Counted from the first letter of the stretch, positions 1 to 9,740 are shown. The stretch is 64,000 nucleotides of DNA from Colwellia sp. 75C3 (GCF_002836255.1 NZ_PJAU01000033.1:682001-746000), one strand, 5' to 3'. A program made the numbers and translations. Notes: generated by a model from the letters alone, not told the origin.

Positions 1-95
1 CAAGTGCTTCGAGAAAATAACATTAAATTATAGTCAAACGGTCTCATTGATACTTTTAGTATTAACTTGCCGTTCTAATTTTATTAATACAAATA

Positions 96-872
96 TTATT
101 CGCTAATAGCGATGGATTTATTGATATTCGGAATGTGATATAAACGGGATAATGGTACTAACTCGATACCATGTAACTTCAAGGTAGGGATCAACTTATT
201 TAGTGTTGCCATTGTTTCAGGGTGCGGGTGGGCGATAGCTATAGCCGTTTGATGTTTTTGAGCGAAGTTAATGAGTTGCTTAAACTGCTGACTAATATAC
301 TCATCAGTTAATTCATTATCTAAAAAAATATGCCTTGCTTTTACCGGTACGCCAAAATCATTGGCAGCTTGCTCTGCTTTTGAATGAGGACTCGTTTTAC
401 TGTCTAAAAAAAGTAGATTGTTCTGTTTTAAAAAAGCCATAGTCCAAGCCATGGGTTGGTAAAGTTGGGTGAGGTAGCTACCCATATGGTTATTAATGCC
501 AATGGCAAATGGGATCTCTGCGAAAGACTCCGTTAAGCTTTGGCTAAATGCTTGCTCATCCATATTACTTGTTAGCGCACCAGGACCTAATTTTTTGCTA
601 TTTTCAGACTCCATTGGAATATGAATTAAAACATCGTGATGAGCATTATTTGCTTGAACGGCAAGTTTTCTACCATAGGTAGTATGGGGGAGAAAAGCAT
701 AAGTAATTGCCCCAGGTAACTTTAATGCATGTTTGTCGGTGTAGCGATAGCCCATATCATCAATGATGATAGCAACTCGATTAGTTTGGGCGTTACTTTG
801 AGCATTGAATGACATCAAAATAATTATTAAAAATGAACGTATAGAGATGATTTTGAAAAGAGTATTTAGCAC
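96..872 (-). CDS. yibQ: YibQ-like divergent polysaccharide deacetylase
   Basis: This is a 258-residue envelope protein of the divergent polysaccharide deacetylase (DUF610) family. An N-terminal hydrophobic segment (about residues 8-28, ending near AQSNAQ) looks like a signal peptide. The conserved IIIDDMGY at about 36-43 carries the paired Asp typical of the family, followed by an HIPMES segment and a late AIAHPHPET segment. The family has a NodB-like fold, but the substrate is not known, so no enzymatic activity is claimed. The start is GTG. The order gpmI-envC-yibQ matches enterobacteria, where the gene follows the amidase activator EnvC, so a role near peptidoglycan turnover is inferred. 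A palindromic element lies between it and envC. Confidence 0.88.
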   Translation of the reverse strand: MLNTLFKIISIRSFLIIILMSFNAQSNAQTNRVAIIIDDMGYRYTDKHALKLPGAITYAFLPHTTYGRKLAVQANNAHHDVLIHIPMESENSKKLGPGALTSNMDEQAFSQSLTESFAEIPFAIGINNHMGSYLTQLYQPMAWTMAFLKQNNLLFLDSKTSPHSKAEQAANDFGVPVKARHIFLDNELTDEYISQQFKQLINFAQKHQTAIAIAHPHPETMATLNKLIPTLKLHGIELVPLSRLYHIPNINKSIAISE

Positions 873-922
873 TGAGTATTATGTCTCTTTTTAATTATTA
901 TAATAAAGCGTAGCAGTTGTTT

Positions 923-1184
923 ATACCAATTCCAATAAGTTTTCTCTCACTCAGCGAGAGTTAAAAGTCTTAGAGGCAAGGCATTGATTGTAAAGAATGG
1001 TACTCCCTTCTCAAAATCAATAACGCAGCATATAAGTCTTCTAAACTCGCCCTTTGGGAGCTTTCCAGCGGTTCGATAACCGCACAGAATTTCTTTCATA
1101 TAGAGTGACTATATGCAAAAAATTCTATTTGTTCTCAAACGGCTGGTAAGCTCTGAGTGGGAACAAACTTAATGGACTTGGTAT
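923..1184. repeat. MITE-like palindromic element, type a, copy 1
   Basis: About 262 bp bounded by inverted ends (ATACCAA at 923-929, TTGGTAT at 1178-1184). The similarity of the ends extends about 30 bp inward. The core contains AGGCAAGGCATTGATT, a TACTCCCTT segment and AAAATCAATAACGCAGCA, which form an internal inverted repeat shared with the other copies in this window. No ORF of note lies inside. It occupies most of the 410-base gap between envC and yibQ. Its left end reads TGGTATAAA toward yibQ on the minus strand, which resembles an extended -10 promoter. Confidence 0.8.
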
Positions 1185-1281
1185 TGGTTAAAAAATATAA
1201 AGTTTTAACCTAATTAAGTAAAGAGATTACTTACTGTTAAGTTGTTTTGTTGATAAATATTGTTTAACAGACCTTCAATAC

Positions 1282-2466
1282 TTACCGACACCAAAGCTTA
1301 GGGTTGAGAGCTTTGCCTTTATGGCGGATTTCAAAGTAGAGACCTGATTGTTCTAAACCACCACTTTGCCCAATTAAAGCAATGGGCTCTCCTGTTTCAA
1401 CACGATCACCGACAGATTTTAATAAGGTTTGGTTGTGAGCATAAAGACTCATGTAGCCATTACCATGATCAATCACAGTTAATAACCCATAACCTTTCAG
1501 CCAATCTGAAAATAGTACGGTGCCATTATGAATAGTTTGTACTTGTCTACTAATTGGCGCCGAAATCAAGACACCTTTCCACTTTAAATAACCTTGCTTT
1601 CTCGTGCCAAAACGGTGCAGCATACGGCCCTTAACAGGCCAAGATAATTTATGTTTCAACTTACTTAAACCGGTTAAATTTATTTCGGCTTGGATAATTT
1701 CGCTTAATTTCTTTAGGGCTTGGTTTAAGTTGTTTTCTTCTGCTTTTAGTTTGTTCAATTGCTGCTGGCTAGAAAGTAATTTACGGCCAAGTTTTTTCAG
1801 GGTTTTACTTCGCTGTGCCTTACTGCTTCTAAATTGGGCATCTTGCTGCAATTGCTCGCCTTTGAGTTGTTGCAAGTATTCAATCTGAGTTTGATGTTCA
1901 GTACTTACTTCTAGGAGTTGTGCGATGGTCGATTGAAAGTTATCTATTTCTTTTGTTCTTGCTTGGTTTAAGTATTGATAATAGCTGATGGTACGCTGTA
2001 TTTTTTCACTTTGGTCTTGGTTTAATAATAGTTTGAGATAGTCATGTTGGCCGGTAGTATAGGCTGCTCTAAGCTGCTGTGCCAGTAGATATTCCTGCCT
2101 CTTTTTTGCAATGCTTAACTGTTTTTTCTCAATTGCTAATATCGATATTTTATCTTGAGTAGTACTGAGTTCTCTTTCTATTTTATTAATAGCTTTGGCT
2201 ACTTTTGAGATAGCTAAATCATCAGTTTTTAGTTGCTGTTCTAAGCTACTACGTTGTTTGTTAGCATCAAAAATATTAGATTCTTGTTTGGCAATGGCTT
2301 TTTGAACATCGCTGAGTTTATCACGGCTTTGTTGTTGCGCATTTTCATTTTGGTTACTTTGTGCTGCTTGCGAAGGGAAAGCAAACAACAAGCATAGTAT
2401 TACTAAGCTTGTTGTTATATGCGATAGGTGCTTATTTGCTAAATACGTGTGGATAAACAATCTCAT
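1282..2466 (-). CDS. envC: Murein hydrolase activator EnvC
   Basis: Periplasmic activator of the division amidases AmiA/AmiB. From the chosen ATG it has 394 residues: a signal peptide (about 1-35, ending SQAAQ), a long Gln/Lys-rich coiled coil (about 45-260), and a C-terminal LytM/M23 domain (about 275-394). The LytM metal ligands are degenerate: the usual first His motif reads KWKGVLISAP. YAHN and YFEIRH remain. This fits an activator and not an active endopeptidase, as known for EnvC. An in-frame TTG 30 bases upstream was rejected because the ATG directly precedes a normal signal peptide. It lies between gpmI and yibQ as in Escherichia coli. Confidence 0.92.
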   Translation of the reverse strand: MRLFIHTYLANKHLSHITTSLVILCLLFAFPSQAAQSNQNENAQQQSRDKLSDVQKAIAKQESNIFDANKQRSSLEQQLKTDDLAISKVAKAINKIERELSTTQDKISILAIEKKQLSIAKKRQEYLLAQQLRAAYTTGQHDYLKLLLNQDQSEKIQRTISYYQYLNQARTKEIDNFQSTIAQLLEVSTEHQTQIEYLQQLKGEQLQQDAQFRSSKAQRSKTLKKLGRKLLSSQQQLNKLKAEENNLNQALKKLSEIIQAEINLTGLSKLKHKLSWPVKGRMLHRFGTRKQGYLKWKGVLISAPISRQVQTIHNGTVLFSDWLKGYGLLTVIDHGNGYMSLYAHNQTLLKSVGDRVETGEPIALIGQSGGLEQSGLYFEIRHKGKALNPKLWCR

Positions 2467-2540
2467 AATCGATGATGGTAATAAATCAAAAGCCAATATA
2501 TCACTTAGCTTATTGATTTAATATCACTTAGTTTATGCGG

Positions 2541-2854
2541 TATACCCGTACCACTTGAAGATGCTCGTTTCAGGAAACCTGAGCGGATCATAATCAAGGC
2601 ACATTTTTTTATTAAGGGTTATTTCCTTAAAAACCAATGTAACGACGAGTATGTTTTGCTCTGGTTTCCCCAAGGGCTGGCTTATAAACGCTTTATGCTA
2701 CGTTATTGATTTCGACAATAACGTAGCATGGATGTAACTTATTAGAGAATGCAGGAGCATATTCTCCTGAATAACTATTCTCTTCAATCAATGCCTTGCC
2801 TAAAGGCGTTTATAATTCCAGCTGAAGCCGGTATATTCAAGTTGAACGGGTATT
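2541..2854. repeat. MITE-like palindromic element, type b, long-core copy
   Basis: About 314 bp with inverted ends (TATACCCGTACCACTTGAA on the left; the mirror image of ATACCCGTTCAACTTGAA on the right). The core again has ATTGATT/AATCAAT arms and a GAATAACTATTCTC segment. At about 2733-2795 it carries an extra segment of about 50-60 bp with an AGGAG...CTCCT hairpin and a GTTACATCCATG segment. The same insert is found in the type a copy at 41026-41337, in the opposite orientation. It fills the gap between gpmI and envC, two genes normally adjacent in one operon. Confidence 0.78.
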
Positions 2855-2858
2855 CATA

Positions 2859-4421
2859 TTACTCAGTTAACTGCATTAGCACTGAGCCAGTCATTTCTTT
2901 AGGTTGTTCCATGCCCATTAAATGTAATACGCTTGGCGAAATATCACTTAATGTGCCAGTAGCTGCTGGCGTAGCATTTCGGCCAACATAGATAAGCGGT
3001 ACGGGTTCACAGGTGTGAGCTGTATGTGCTTGACCTGATACGGGATCTTGCATTTGTTCTGCGTTGCCGTGATCTGCTGTGATGAAACATTCACCGTCGT
3101 TATTTTTTAATGCTTCAACCACACGGCCGACGCAAGTATCAACTGCTTCACAAGCTTTTACGGCAGCATCAAAACTTCCAGTATGGCCAACCATGTCGCC
3201 GTTAGGATAATTACAAACAATAAAGTCATACTTTCCACTTTCAATGGCGCCAACGAGTTTATCGGTAAGTAGCGTTGAGTTCATTTCAGGCTGTAAATCG
3301 TAAGTGGCCACATCAGGTGAAGGTACTAAAATTCGGTCTTCGCCAGTAAATTCATCCTCTTGACCGCCACTAAAGAAAAAAGTGACATGGGCGTATTTTT
3401 CCGTTTCAGAAATACGTAATTGAGTTTTATTATTTTTAGCTAACCATTCACCCATTACGTTATTGAGCGGAGTAGGAGCAAAAGCTGATGGTGCATCAAT
3501 ATTGGCAGAATATTGTGTCAACATCACAAAGTCACTTATTGCGGGAACATTTTTTCGTGTAAAGCCATCAAAGTTTTCTTCGGTAAAACATCGGCTAAAC
3601 TGGCGTGCACGGTCAGCTCTAAAATTCATAAAGATTAATGCATCACCATCATTTATCTTAATGCTTTCACCTGATGGTTTTGTGATCGCGCTAGCGCCAA
3701 CAAACTCATCATTTTCATCACGTTCATAGGCATCTGAAAGCGCATCTAAGGCACTATTATATTGATGTAAACCTTCGCCACTAACCATCAAGTTATAAGC
3801 TGCTTCGACACGATCCCAACGTTGATCTCTATCCATCGCATAATAACGACCAATAACAGACGCTATTTGGCCTTCAGCAGCATCGTCTTCACTAAATAGC
3901 GCAGAAAACTTTTGCTGTGCTCTCTCTAAAGAAGCTTGAGCACTGCGCGGCGGTGTATCTCTGCCGTCTAAAAAGGCATGTAAGTAAACTTTTTTAGCTC
4001 CACGGTTTTTAGCAAGTTCCATCATGGCGAAGATATGCTCTTCATGGCTATGAACGCCACCTGGAGAAAGTAAACCGAAAATATGCACCGCTTTATTACT
4101 TGATGCCGCGTTATCTACTGCCTGGCACAACGTAGGGTTTTCAATAAACTCACCATCACTTATCGCTTTAGTGATACGAGTGAAATCTTGATAAACAACA
4201 CGGCCGGCGCCTAAGTTCACATGACCTACTTCAGAGTTACCCATTTGTCCATCGGGTAGGCCTACGGCCATGCCTGAAGTATCAATAAGCATATTTGGGT
4301 AATTGGCTTTTAAATCATCTAATACCGGTGTGTTAGCTTGAAGAATAGCGTTTGAACTCGTTTCTTCTCTATATCCCCAACCATCTAGAATCATCAGTAC
4401 CGTTGATTTTTTATTCGCCAT
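2859..4421 (-). CDS. gpmI: 2,3-bisphosphoglycerate-independent phosphoglycerate mutase
   Basis: Cytoplasmic glycolytic enzyme interconverting 3- and 2-phosphoglycerate through a phosphoserine intermediate with two Mn ions. The 520-residue length is normal. The alkaline-phosphatase-fold motifs are visible: LDGWG at about 12-16, the nucleophile Ser63 in [18 protein letters not shown] near 153-159, RADRARQ near 270, and [10 protein letters not shown] with a following H-T-A-H-T segment near the C terminus. The ATG has a GGGGAA ribosome site at good spacing. It is the first gene of the gpmI-envC-yibQ block and is divergent from the yibN-grxC-secB-gpsA operon, as in enterobacteria. Confidence 0.97.
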   Translation of the reverse strand: MANKKSTVLMILDGWGYREETSSNAILQANTPVLDDLKANYPNMLIDTSGMAVGLPDGQMGNSEVGHVNLGAGRVVYQDFTRITKAISDGEFIENPTLCQAVDNAASSNKAVHIFGLLSPGGVHSHEEHIFAMMELAKNRGAKKVYLHAFLDGRDTPPRSAQASLERAQQKFSALFSEDDAAEGQIASVIGRYYAMDRDQRWDRVEAAYNLMVSGEGLHQYNSALDALSDAYERDENDEFVGASAITKPSGESIKINDGDALIFMNFRADRARQFSRCFTEENFDGFTRKNVPAISDFVMLTQYSANIDAPSAFAPTPLNNVMGEWLAKNNKTQLRISETEKYAHVTFFFSGGQEDEFTGEDRILVPSPDVATYDLQPEMNSTLLTDKLVGAIESGKYDFIVCNYPNGDMVGHTGSFDAAVKACEAVDTCVGRVVEALKNNDGECFITADHGNAEQMQDPVSGQAHTAHTCEPVPLIYVGRNATPAATGTLSDISPSVLHLMGMEQPKEMTGSVLMQLTE

Positions 4422-4755
4422 TGTTTTCCCCGTTAAATTTAGTGTTCTTCATTTTATGGGAAAGTACTATACACCCTCAGATTGGGTTATTCACTAAGGA
4501 TTTAACATAGAAATGTTCCACGTAGGGTTACTAGATTTTGGTTAAAGGTATATATCTAAGTCTTACACTATGGATTTTAAATGACTTATCCAACGTTAAA
4601 TAGAACAACAATGGGTAAACTATTATCCGACTTAAACTTATTTTAATTCCCTCTGAAATATCAAACTTTGAATGCTAGTGGGTATACGCTCGCAATTCTA
4701 GGTGATTTGCGTATAATGTGCCGATTCGAATTTTGATAAAAAAGGTCTTTTATTT
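4422..4755. other. Divergent promoter region with a repeat remnant
   Basis: No gene is seen in this 334-base gap. Bases 4630-4688 resemble the right end of the element at 14.5-14.76 kb (TTTTAATTCCC.CTGAAAT, then CTTTGAATG and GGGTATA), so this is a decayed solo end. A TATAAT at 4712-4717 is the probable -10 of the rightward operon. The gpmI promoter should lie near 4440-4500 but no convincing hexamers were picked. Confidence 0.5.
4712..4717 (+). promoter_or_regulatory. Candidate -10 box of the yibN operon
   Basis: A perfect TATAAT 39 bases upstream of the first ATG of yibN. No good TTGACA-like hexamer sits 16-18 bases before it, so the promoter is only partly supported. Confidence 0.5.
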
Positions 4756-5181
4756 ATGGAACAATTAATTGCTTTCGCAAGCAGTAATGGCATGTTGAGC
4801 GCTGTTTGGGTTGCCCTAGTGGTAATGATACTCGTAACAACAATTAAAATGAAAATGTCACCGATTAAGCAAATTAGTACGCAAGATTTAACTTTTTTGA
4901 TGAATAGAGAAGAAGGCGTTGCACTTGATATCCGTAAGGAAAAAGAGTTTAAAGCTGGCCATATTCTTGATGCAATCAACTTACCAAGTGAAAAAATAAG
5001 CAAAAATGGCCTTACTAGTCTTGAAAAACACAAAGACAAACCCATCATTGTAGTATGTGCTGCCGGTATGAGCGCTGTACAAATTGCTAATGATTTGTTT
5101 AAAGGTGGTTTTACTCGTGTTAGCGTACTTAAAGGTGGTATGAATAGCTGGACTGGCGCAGGCTTACCTGTCGCTAAATAG
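4756..5181 (+). CDS. yibN: Rhodanese-like membrane-anchored protein YibN
   Basis: A 141-residue protein with one N-terminal membrane segment (about residues 12-31) and a cytoplasmic rhodanese domain. LDIRKEKEFKAGHI at 58-70 and the active-site loop CAAGMSA with Cys101 are the usual single-domain rhodanese motifs, so it could carry a persulfide. The physiological substrate is unknown. It leads the operon with grxC 43 bases downstream, then secB and gpsA, the same order as in Escherichia coli. The shared operon with a glutaredoxin suggests a thiol-related role (inference). Confidence 0.92.
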   Translation: MEQLIAFASSNGMLSAVWVALVVMILVTTIKMKMSPIKQISTQDLTFLMNREEGVALDIRKEKEFKAGHILDAINLPSEKISKNGLTSLEKHKDKPIIVVCAAGMSAVQIANDLFKGGFTRVSVLKGGMNSWTGAGLPVAK

Positions 5182-5224
5182 TACTTTTCACTATCCATCA
5201 AAATAGTAAATAAAGAGTGATAAA

Positions 5225-5485
5225 ATGGCAAAAGTTGAAATATATACCAAAGCATACTGCCCTTATTGTACTCATGCTCTTGCCTTATTAAAAAGTAAGT
5301 CGGCAGATTATAATGAAATTAAGATTGATGGTGATATGGCTATGCGTAGCACTATGATCGAACGCAGTAATGGTAGTTATACAGTGCCACAAATATTTAT
5401 TAATGATGTGCTTGTTGGCGGTTGCGATGAATTAGTCGCTTTAGAAAGAAATAACCAATTAGATGGGCTTCTCGAAGCTAAATAG
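5225..5485 (+). CDS. grxC: Glutaredoxin 3
   Basis: Small cytoplasmic dithiol glutaredoxin, 86 residues, reducing disulfides with glutathione. It has the CPYC active site at residues 12-15, the cis-Pro loop TVPQIFI (about 58-64), and the GGCDEL glutathione-binding turn. Length and motifs are those of GrxC. It is the second gene of the yibN-grxC-secB-gpsA operon, with yibN 43 bases before and secB 60 bases after. Confidence 0.96.
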   Translation: MAKVEIYTKAYCPYCTHALALLKSKSADYNEIKIDGDMAMRSTMIERSNGSYTVPQIFINDVLVGGCDELVALERNNQLDGLLEAK

Positions 5486-5545
5486 CAATAAATTCAATAA
5501 GTAATAATAAATTCAATTAAAAAAACTATAATAAAGGAGCCTCTC

Positions 5546-6043
5546 ATGGCCGAAGAAAATGAAGTAGAGAACAGTGAAGCAGCACAACAATCTCCAGAGT
5601 TCGCAATTCAACGTATTTATACTAAAGATGTTTCTTTTGAAACGCCTAATTCTCCAGCTATATTTCAATTAGATTGGAAACCAGAAATTAAATTAGATCT
5701 TGATACGCGCTCTACTAAGTTAGCTGATAATACGTATGAAGTTATTTTATCAGTAACGGTTACTGCTACAGTAGAAGATAAAACTGCCTTTTTAGCTGAA
5801 GTACAACAAGCAGGTATCTTTACTATTGGTAATTTACCTGAAGCGCAATTAGCTCATACTATTGGTGCTTTTTGCCCTACAACATTGTTCCCATATGCTC
5901 GTGAAACTGTAGCAAGTTTAGTAAATCGTGGTTCTTTCCCACAATTTAATTTAACGCCTGTTAACTTTGAAGGCTTGTATGCTTCTTATGTGCAACAACG
6001 TGCTACACAAGAAAATATCGCACAAAGCAGCGAAACACACTAA
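5546..6043 (+). CDS. secB: Protein-export chaperone SecB
   Basis: Tetrameric cytoplasmic chaperone that holds preproteins unfolded and delivers them to SecA. The 165 residues show family hallmarks: [15 protein letters not shown] near residues 22-36, the acidic strand segment around [10 protein letters not shown], and the C-terminal [14 protein letters not shown] block. A strong AAGGAG ribosome site precedes the ATG by 7-8 bases. The gene sits between grxC and gpsA as in other gammaproteobacteria. Confidence 0.97.
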   Translation: MAEENEVENSEAAQQSPEFAIQRIYTKDVSFETPNSPAIFQLDWKPEIKLDLDTRSTKLADNTYEVILSVTVTATVEDKTAFLAEVQQAGIFTIGNLPEAQLAHTIGAFCPTTLFPYARETVASLVNRGSFPQFNLTPVNFEGLYASYVQQRATQENIAQSSETH

Positions 6044-6086
6044 TCATAATACCGAAAATAACATTAGCTTATAAATAGGGTTGTAT

Positions 6087-7091
6087 ATGTCTTTAGCTGC
6101 GAAAATCACAGTGCTTGGGGCCGGGTCTTATGGCACCGCCTTAGCAATCTGCTTAGCCCGAAATGGTCATGAAACACTATTGTGGGGTCGTGACGCTGAT
6201 CATGTCGCCGCAATGAAGCAAGATAAAGAAAACAATAAATATCTTGCCGACTGCCCTTTTCCTGGAAACTTGATTCTCGAAAGTGATTTAACAAAGGCCG
6301 TGCAAGCGAGCGATAATATACTAGTTGTTGTGCCAAGCCATGCGTTTGCCGATATGCTTAAGAAAATTAAGCCTATGTTAACGGCTAATACTAAAATTGC
6401 TTGGGCTACTAAGGGTTTAGACCCTCAGACAGGTGATTTATTGCAAAATGTAGCTAGAACGGTTCTTGGTAATAACGTGTCTTTAGCTGTGTTATCAGGA
6501 CCTACTTTTGCTAAAGAAATGGCTTCAGGTTTACCTACTGCTATTTCATTGTCTTCTGAAGATGATGATTTTGTCGCTGAATTATCTGACTTACTGCATT
6601 GTGAAAAACGCTTTCGAGTTTATTCTAATAAAGACTTTATTGGCGTACAACTTGGTGGTGCGGTTAAAAATGTTATCGCTATTGCCGCAGGCATCGCAGA
6701 TGGCATTGGCTTTGGTGCAAATGCGCGTACTGCGTTAATTACCCGAGGATTAGCTGAAATGACCCGTTTAGGTTTAGCATTAAATGCTGAGCCAGCTACT
6801 TTTATGGGCATGGCGGGTTTAGGTGACTTGGTACTTACTTGCACTGATAATCAATCGCGTAACCGTCGATTTGGTTTAGCACTAGGTCAGGGTAGTGAAG
6901 CAGAACAAGCTATTGCTGATATTGGCCAAGTAGTTGAAGGTTACAGAAATACGAAAGAAGTGTATATGCTAGCGCAGCGACATGGTGTGGAAATGCCAAT
7001 TGTTGAGCAAGTATATCAAGTGCTTTATCGCGGAAAAGATGCAAAATTAGCTGCTGCTGATTTACTATCTCGTGATAAGAAATTTGAATAA
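6087..7091 (+). CDS. gpsA: NAD(P)-dependent glycerol-3-phosphate dehydrogenase
   Basis: Makes sn-glycerol 3-phosphate from dihydroxyacetone phosphate for phospholipid synthesis. From the ATG at 6087 it has 334 residues; a TTG two codons upstream was rejected. The Rossmann motif [12 protein letters not shown] is at about 8-19. [12 protein letters not shown] and the catalytic Lys region [15 protein letters not shown], then [14 protein letters not shown], follow in the usual order. It ends the yibN operon before a strong terminator. cysE, which follows in Escherichia coli, is absent here. Confidence 0.97.
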   Translation: MSLAAKITVLGAGSYGTALAICLARNGHETLLWGRDADHVAAMKQDKENNKYLADCPFPGNLILESDLTKAVQASDNILVVVPSHAFADMLKKIKPMLTANTKIAWATKGLDPQTGDLLQNVARTVLGNNVSLAVLSGPTFAKEMASGLPTAISLSSEDDDFVAELSDLLHCEKRFRVYSNKDFIGVQLGGAVKNVIAIAAGIADGIGFGANARTALITRGLAEMTRLGLALNAEPATFMGMAGLGDLVLTCTDNQSRNRRFGLALGQGSEAEQAIADIGQVVEGYRNTKEVYMLAQRHGVEMPIVEQVYQVLYRGKDAKLAAADLLSRDKKFE

Positions 7092-7131
7092 TCACTTTAT
7101 TCTATAAAGAGATATTGTGAAGAAACACACA

Positions 7132-7176
7132 AAAAAAGCTGTAAATCGGAGCTACTTGATTTACAGCTTTTTTATT
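7132..7176. terminator. Bidirectional terminator between gpsA and trmL
   Basis: A perfect 10-bp stem (GCTGTAAATC at 7138-7147 and GATTTACAGC at 7158-7167) is flanked by A7 on the left and T6 on the right. It can therefore end both the rightward gpsA and the leftward trmL transcripts. Confidence 0.9.
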
Positions 7177-7210
7177 AGCGTATTACTTTACCTATCTTAA
7201 AATGCACTTC

Positions 7211-7675
7211 TTATACCGCGTTAGGAAAACCTAGCTGACGCCACGCATCGTAAACGATTACTGCCGCTGCGTTTGATAAATTCATACTACGACTCTCTTT
7301 TAGCATCGGAATTCTAATTTTATCTTTATCAGGGATTTGTACACGCACTTCTTCAGGTAAGCCAGCTGTTTCTGAACCAAACAATAAATAATCACCGGCT
7401 TCAAAGTTGACGTCACCATAGAAGTTATTAGTTTTGGTGGTAATCGCTAATACTCGCTTTGGTTGCTCTTTCTCCATGAAAGCATTGAAGTTTGCATGGC
7501 GCTGAATCGCTGCAAATTCATGGTAATCTAAACCAGCTCGACGTAGTTTTTTATCCTCTAAATCAAAACCTAATGGCTCTATTAAGTGCAAACGAAAACC
7601 TGAGTTTGCGCATAAACGGATTATATTACCGGTGTTTGGCGGTATTTGTGGTTGAAAAAGAACAACATCTAGCAT
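7211..7675 (-). CDS. trmL: tRNA (cytidine/uridine-34-2'-O)-methyltransferase TrmL
   Basis: SPOUT-family methyltransferase that 2'-O-methylates the wobble base of tRNA-Leu. From [17 protein letters not shown] it has 154 residues, close to the family norm. [11 protein letters not shown] and the C-terminal [22 protein letters not shown] form the trefoil-knot AdoMet pocket. Two earlier in-frame Met codons (starts at 7687 and 7684) give a non-family N terminus, so the start at 7675 is preferred. In Escherichia coli trmL follows cysE on the same strand as gpsA; here it is convergent with gpsA. Confidence 0.94.
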   Translation of the reverse strand: MLDVVLFQPQIPPNTGNIIRLCANSGFRLHLIEPLGFDLEDKKLRRAGLDYHEFAAIQRHANFNAFMEKEQPKRVLAITTKTNNFYGDVNFEAGDYLLFGSETAGLPEEVRVQIPDKDKIRIPMLKESRSMNLSNAAAVIVYDAWRQLGFPNAV

Positions 7676-7755
7676 AACAATCATCATGTGGTAAAATTTT
7701 TGTTATTATAACCAATAATAACTTTCAGTTCTTAATTTTTCTCCAAGGATCCGGC

Positions 7756-8655
7756 ATGGTTACAAAAAACTCAACAGACGATTATGCATTTTGGGTGCGT
7801 TTAGCCGCTATATTTTCTACCTCTACCGCTTTAATCTTAGTGGTGATAAAACTGTATGCTTGGCTGGTAACTGACTCAAGCGCCATGCTGGCTTCAACTA
7901 CTGACTCTATTTTAGATTTATTTGCTTCAATTATGAGTATTGTTATTTTACGCTTTGCTTTAGCTCCTGCAGATAAAGAGCACAGTTTTGGTCATGGTAA
8001 AGCTGAAAGTTTAGCTGGCTTGGTGCAAGCTTCATTTGTACTTGGCTCTGCCATTATACTTATTTTTAATGGTGTATCTCGACTCCTTAATCCGCAGGTG
8101 ATTGTAAAGAGTGAAGTGGCTATCTGGGTAACAATCATCTCTATTGTCTTAACGCTTATATTGGTTGTTTTTCAACGCTACGTAATAAAGCGCACAGGCT
8201 CCATTATTATTAGTGGTGATGCATTGCATTACCAGTCTGATATATTCCTCAATCTAGGGGTTTTAGCGGCAATTATATTGAGTCAGGGGATATGGTTACA
8301 AGCAGATGGTGTTTTTACCATATTAGTAGCGCTATATCTTGTTTTTGGTGCGGGTCAAATTATGGTGCAAAGTGTTTCGCAATTAATGGATAGTGAATTA
8401 AGTGATGAAGAATTAGCCAAAATTAAAACGATTGTTTTGAGCCATAAGCAAGCCATAGGCATTCATGAATTAAGGACAAGGCAATCGGGAGTACAAAAAT
8501 TTATTCAATTTCATTTAGAGCTGAGTGATGATTTATCGTTGTTGGAAGCACATAGCATTGGCGATGAGATTGAAGCCGGAATTTGCAGTGCTCTCGCTCC
8601 TTGTGAGGTATTTATTCACCAAGACCCTACTTCAGTAGTGCAAAATGAACAGTAA
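7756..8655 (+). CDS. fieF: Cation-efflux (CDF) transporter FieF-like
   Basis: Inner-membrane proton/divalent-metal antiporter of the cation diffusion facilitator family, 299 residues. Six membrane helices occupy about residues 10-205, followed by a cytoplasmic metal-binding tail. Metal-site motifs are STTDSILDLF in helix 2 (DxxxD), HSFGHGKAES in the loop, and SGDALHYQSD in helix 5 (HxxxD), matching FieF (Fe/Zn/Cd). Exact metal choice cannot be read from the sequence. An AAGGA ribosome site precedes the ATG. It stands alone between trmL and a convergent hydrolase. Confidence 0.9.
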   Translation: MVTKNSTDDYAFWVRLAAIFSTSTALILVVIKLYAWLVTDSSAMLASTTDSILDLFASIMSIVILRFALAPADKEHSFGHGKAESLAGLVQASFVLGSAIILIFNGVSRLLNPQVIVKSEVAIWVTIISIVLTLILVVFQRYVIKRTGSIIISGDALHYQSDIFLNLGVLAAIILSQGIWLQADGVFTILVALYLVFGAGQIMVQSVSQLMDSELSDEELAKIKTIVLSHKQAIGIHELRTRQSGVQKFIQFHLELSDDLSLLEAHSIGDEIEAGICSALAPCEVFIHQDPTSVVQNEQ

Positions 8656-8666
8656 AAATAAGTTAT

Positions 8667-8726
8667 AGCTTACAGCCGTTACTATTCATGAGTGCTAGGG
8701 CTGTCATTTTGAATAGTAAGCTGTGA
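8667..8726. terminator. Long stem-loop between convergent genes
   Basis: TTACTATTC and GAATAGTAA form an inverted repeat with a loop of about 20 bases between fieF and the convergent hydrolase gene. There is no U tract on either side, so termination is only suggested by position. Confidence 0.35.
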
Positions 8727-8735
8727 AATAATCTG

Positions 8736-9740
8736 CTAGTTGTGCTGTTTAAACCAAGCAATACTTTGTGCTACTGCTTGGTTTCTATAATCATCCGTCT
8801 CAAAAAACAACTCATGGTAGGCATGCTCAATTCTATTGGGTAGTCCGCCTGGACACGACTGTGGTTGTGACGCATATAATTGCTGACAAAAATCATTTTG
8901 TGCTTGTTGGCAAACTACGGTATCGCTACCAGCTTGCAGTAACAAAATAGGAGTTTTAAGTTGAGATATCTGAGCAAAGATTTCTTTTTGAGCTGCGATA
9001 CACTCTGCTAACCAATGAGTAGTCACACCACCTAGTTGGATCCGTTTATTATTTTTATACAAATCGACAAAGTGTCTGTAACGGTGCTTTGAGTGTGTAA
9101 GTTTATTTTCGGTAAAACTAACAGAGGAATAGTTCTTTTGTCCGATAAAATACCAAGGTGTTTTACTGATAATATTATTGAGTCGGAGCTTAATAGTTAC
9201 CAGTGCTTTTGCTATGTTCTGGGGTATTAAAGCAGAATAAAACCCTAACATAGGAGATGATATAACTGCCGCTTTAATTGTATAGGGAAAATTTTGCATA
9301 AAACGTGTTGCAATGGCGCCACCCATTGAGTGTGCCAATAGGTAGGGCTTTTCTGAACATTGTTGAGTAACTATATCCTCAATAAAACACTGTAAATCAT
9401 CGATGTAATGTTGAAATTTAGTGACATAACCTTTTTCCCTATTTGGCAGAAGTCGCCCAGATAACCCTTGACCTCGGTGGTCAATAATAAAAATATTATA
9501 GCCTTGATGGTATAAATCAAATGCTAACTCTTGGTATTTTAAGTAGCTTTCACATCGGCCGGGCACAACGACTATCGTTTGGAGGTCAGTCTGTTTTTGA
9601 ATGAACTGGGCGTAATGGATGTTTACTTCGCCTACTCCAGAAAATGAGTCAAATAACCCTTGCTGCCAAAAGTAAGTGATTTTATCGGGAAGCTTATCCT
9701 TGAGGTTTTCTTCTGGATTAAATGGATGGTATTTACTCAA
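8736..9740 (-). CDS. pldB: Alpha/beta hydrolase, lysophospholipase L2 type
   Basis: A 334-residue serine hydrolase resembling PldB, which releases the fatty acid from lysophospholipids. The motifs are HRGQGLSGR near 88-96 and the nucleophile elbow AHSMGG with Ser138. A late Asp (AGSDTVV) and His (RIEHAYHELFFE) complete a plausible triad. No signal peptide is seen. The start is TTG behind a good AGGGGG ribosome site. A monoacylglycerol lipase activity is an alternative, since the families overlap. Confidence 0.82.
   Translation of the reverse strand: MSKYHPFNPEENLKDKLPDKITYFWQQGLFDSFSGVGEVNIHYAQFIQKQTDLQTIVVVPGRCESYLKYQELAFDLYHQGYNIFIIDHRGQGLSGRLLPNREKGYVTKFQHYIDDLQCFIEDIVTQQCSEKPYLLAHSMGGAIATRFMQNFPYTIKAAVISSPMLGFYSALIPQNIAKALVTIKLRLNNIISKTPWYFIGQKNYSSVSFTENKLTHSKHRYRHFVDLYKNNKRIQLGGVTTHWLAECIAAQKEIFAQISQLKTPILLLQAGSDTVVCQQAQNDFCQQLYASQPQSCPGGLPNRIEHAYHELFFETDDYRNQAVAQSIAWFKQHN

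Noticed and set aside
1604..1888. 94-codon plus-strand open frame within envC
   Set aside because: It is a shadow of the coiled-coil coding sequence of envC with low-complexity Leu/Ser/Cys content.
4698..5255. 185-codon minus-strand open frame opposite yibN and grxC
   Set aside because: It is the antisense of well-supported rhodanese and glutaredoxin genes and has no family-like motifs.
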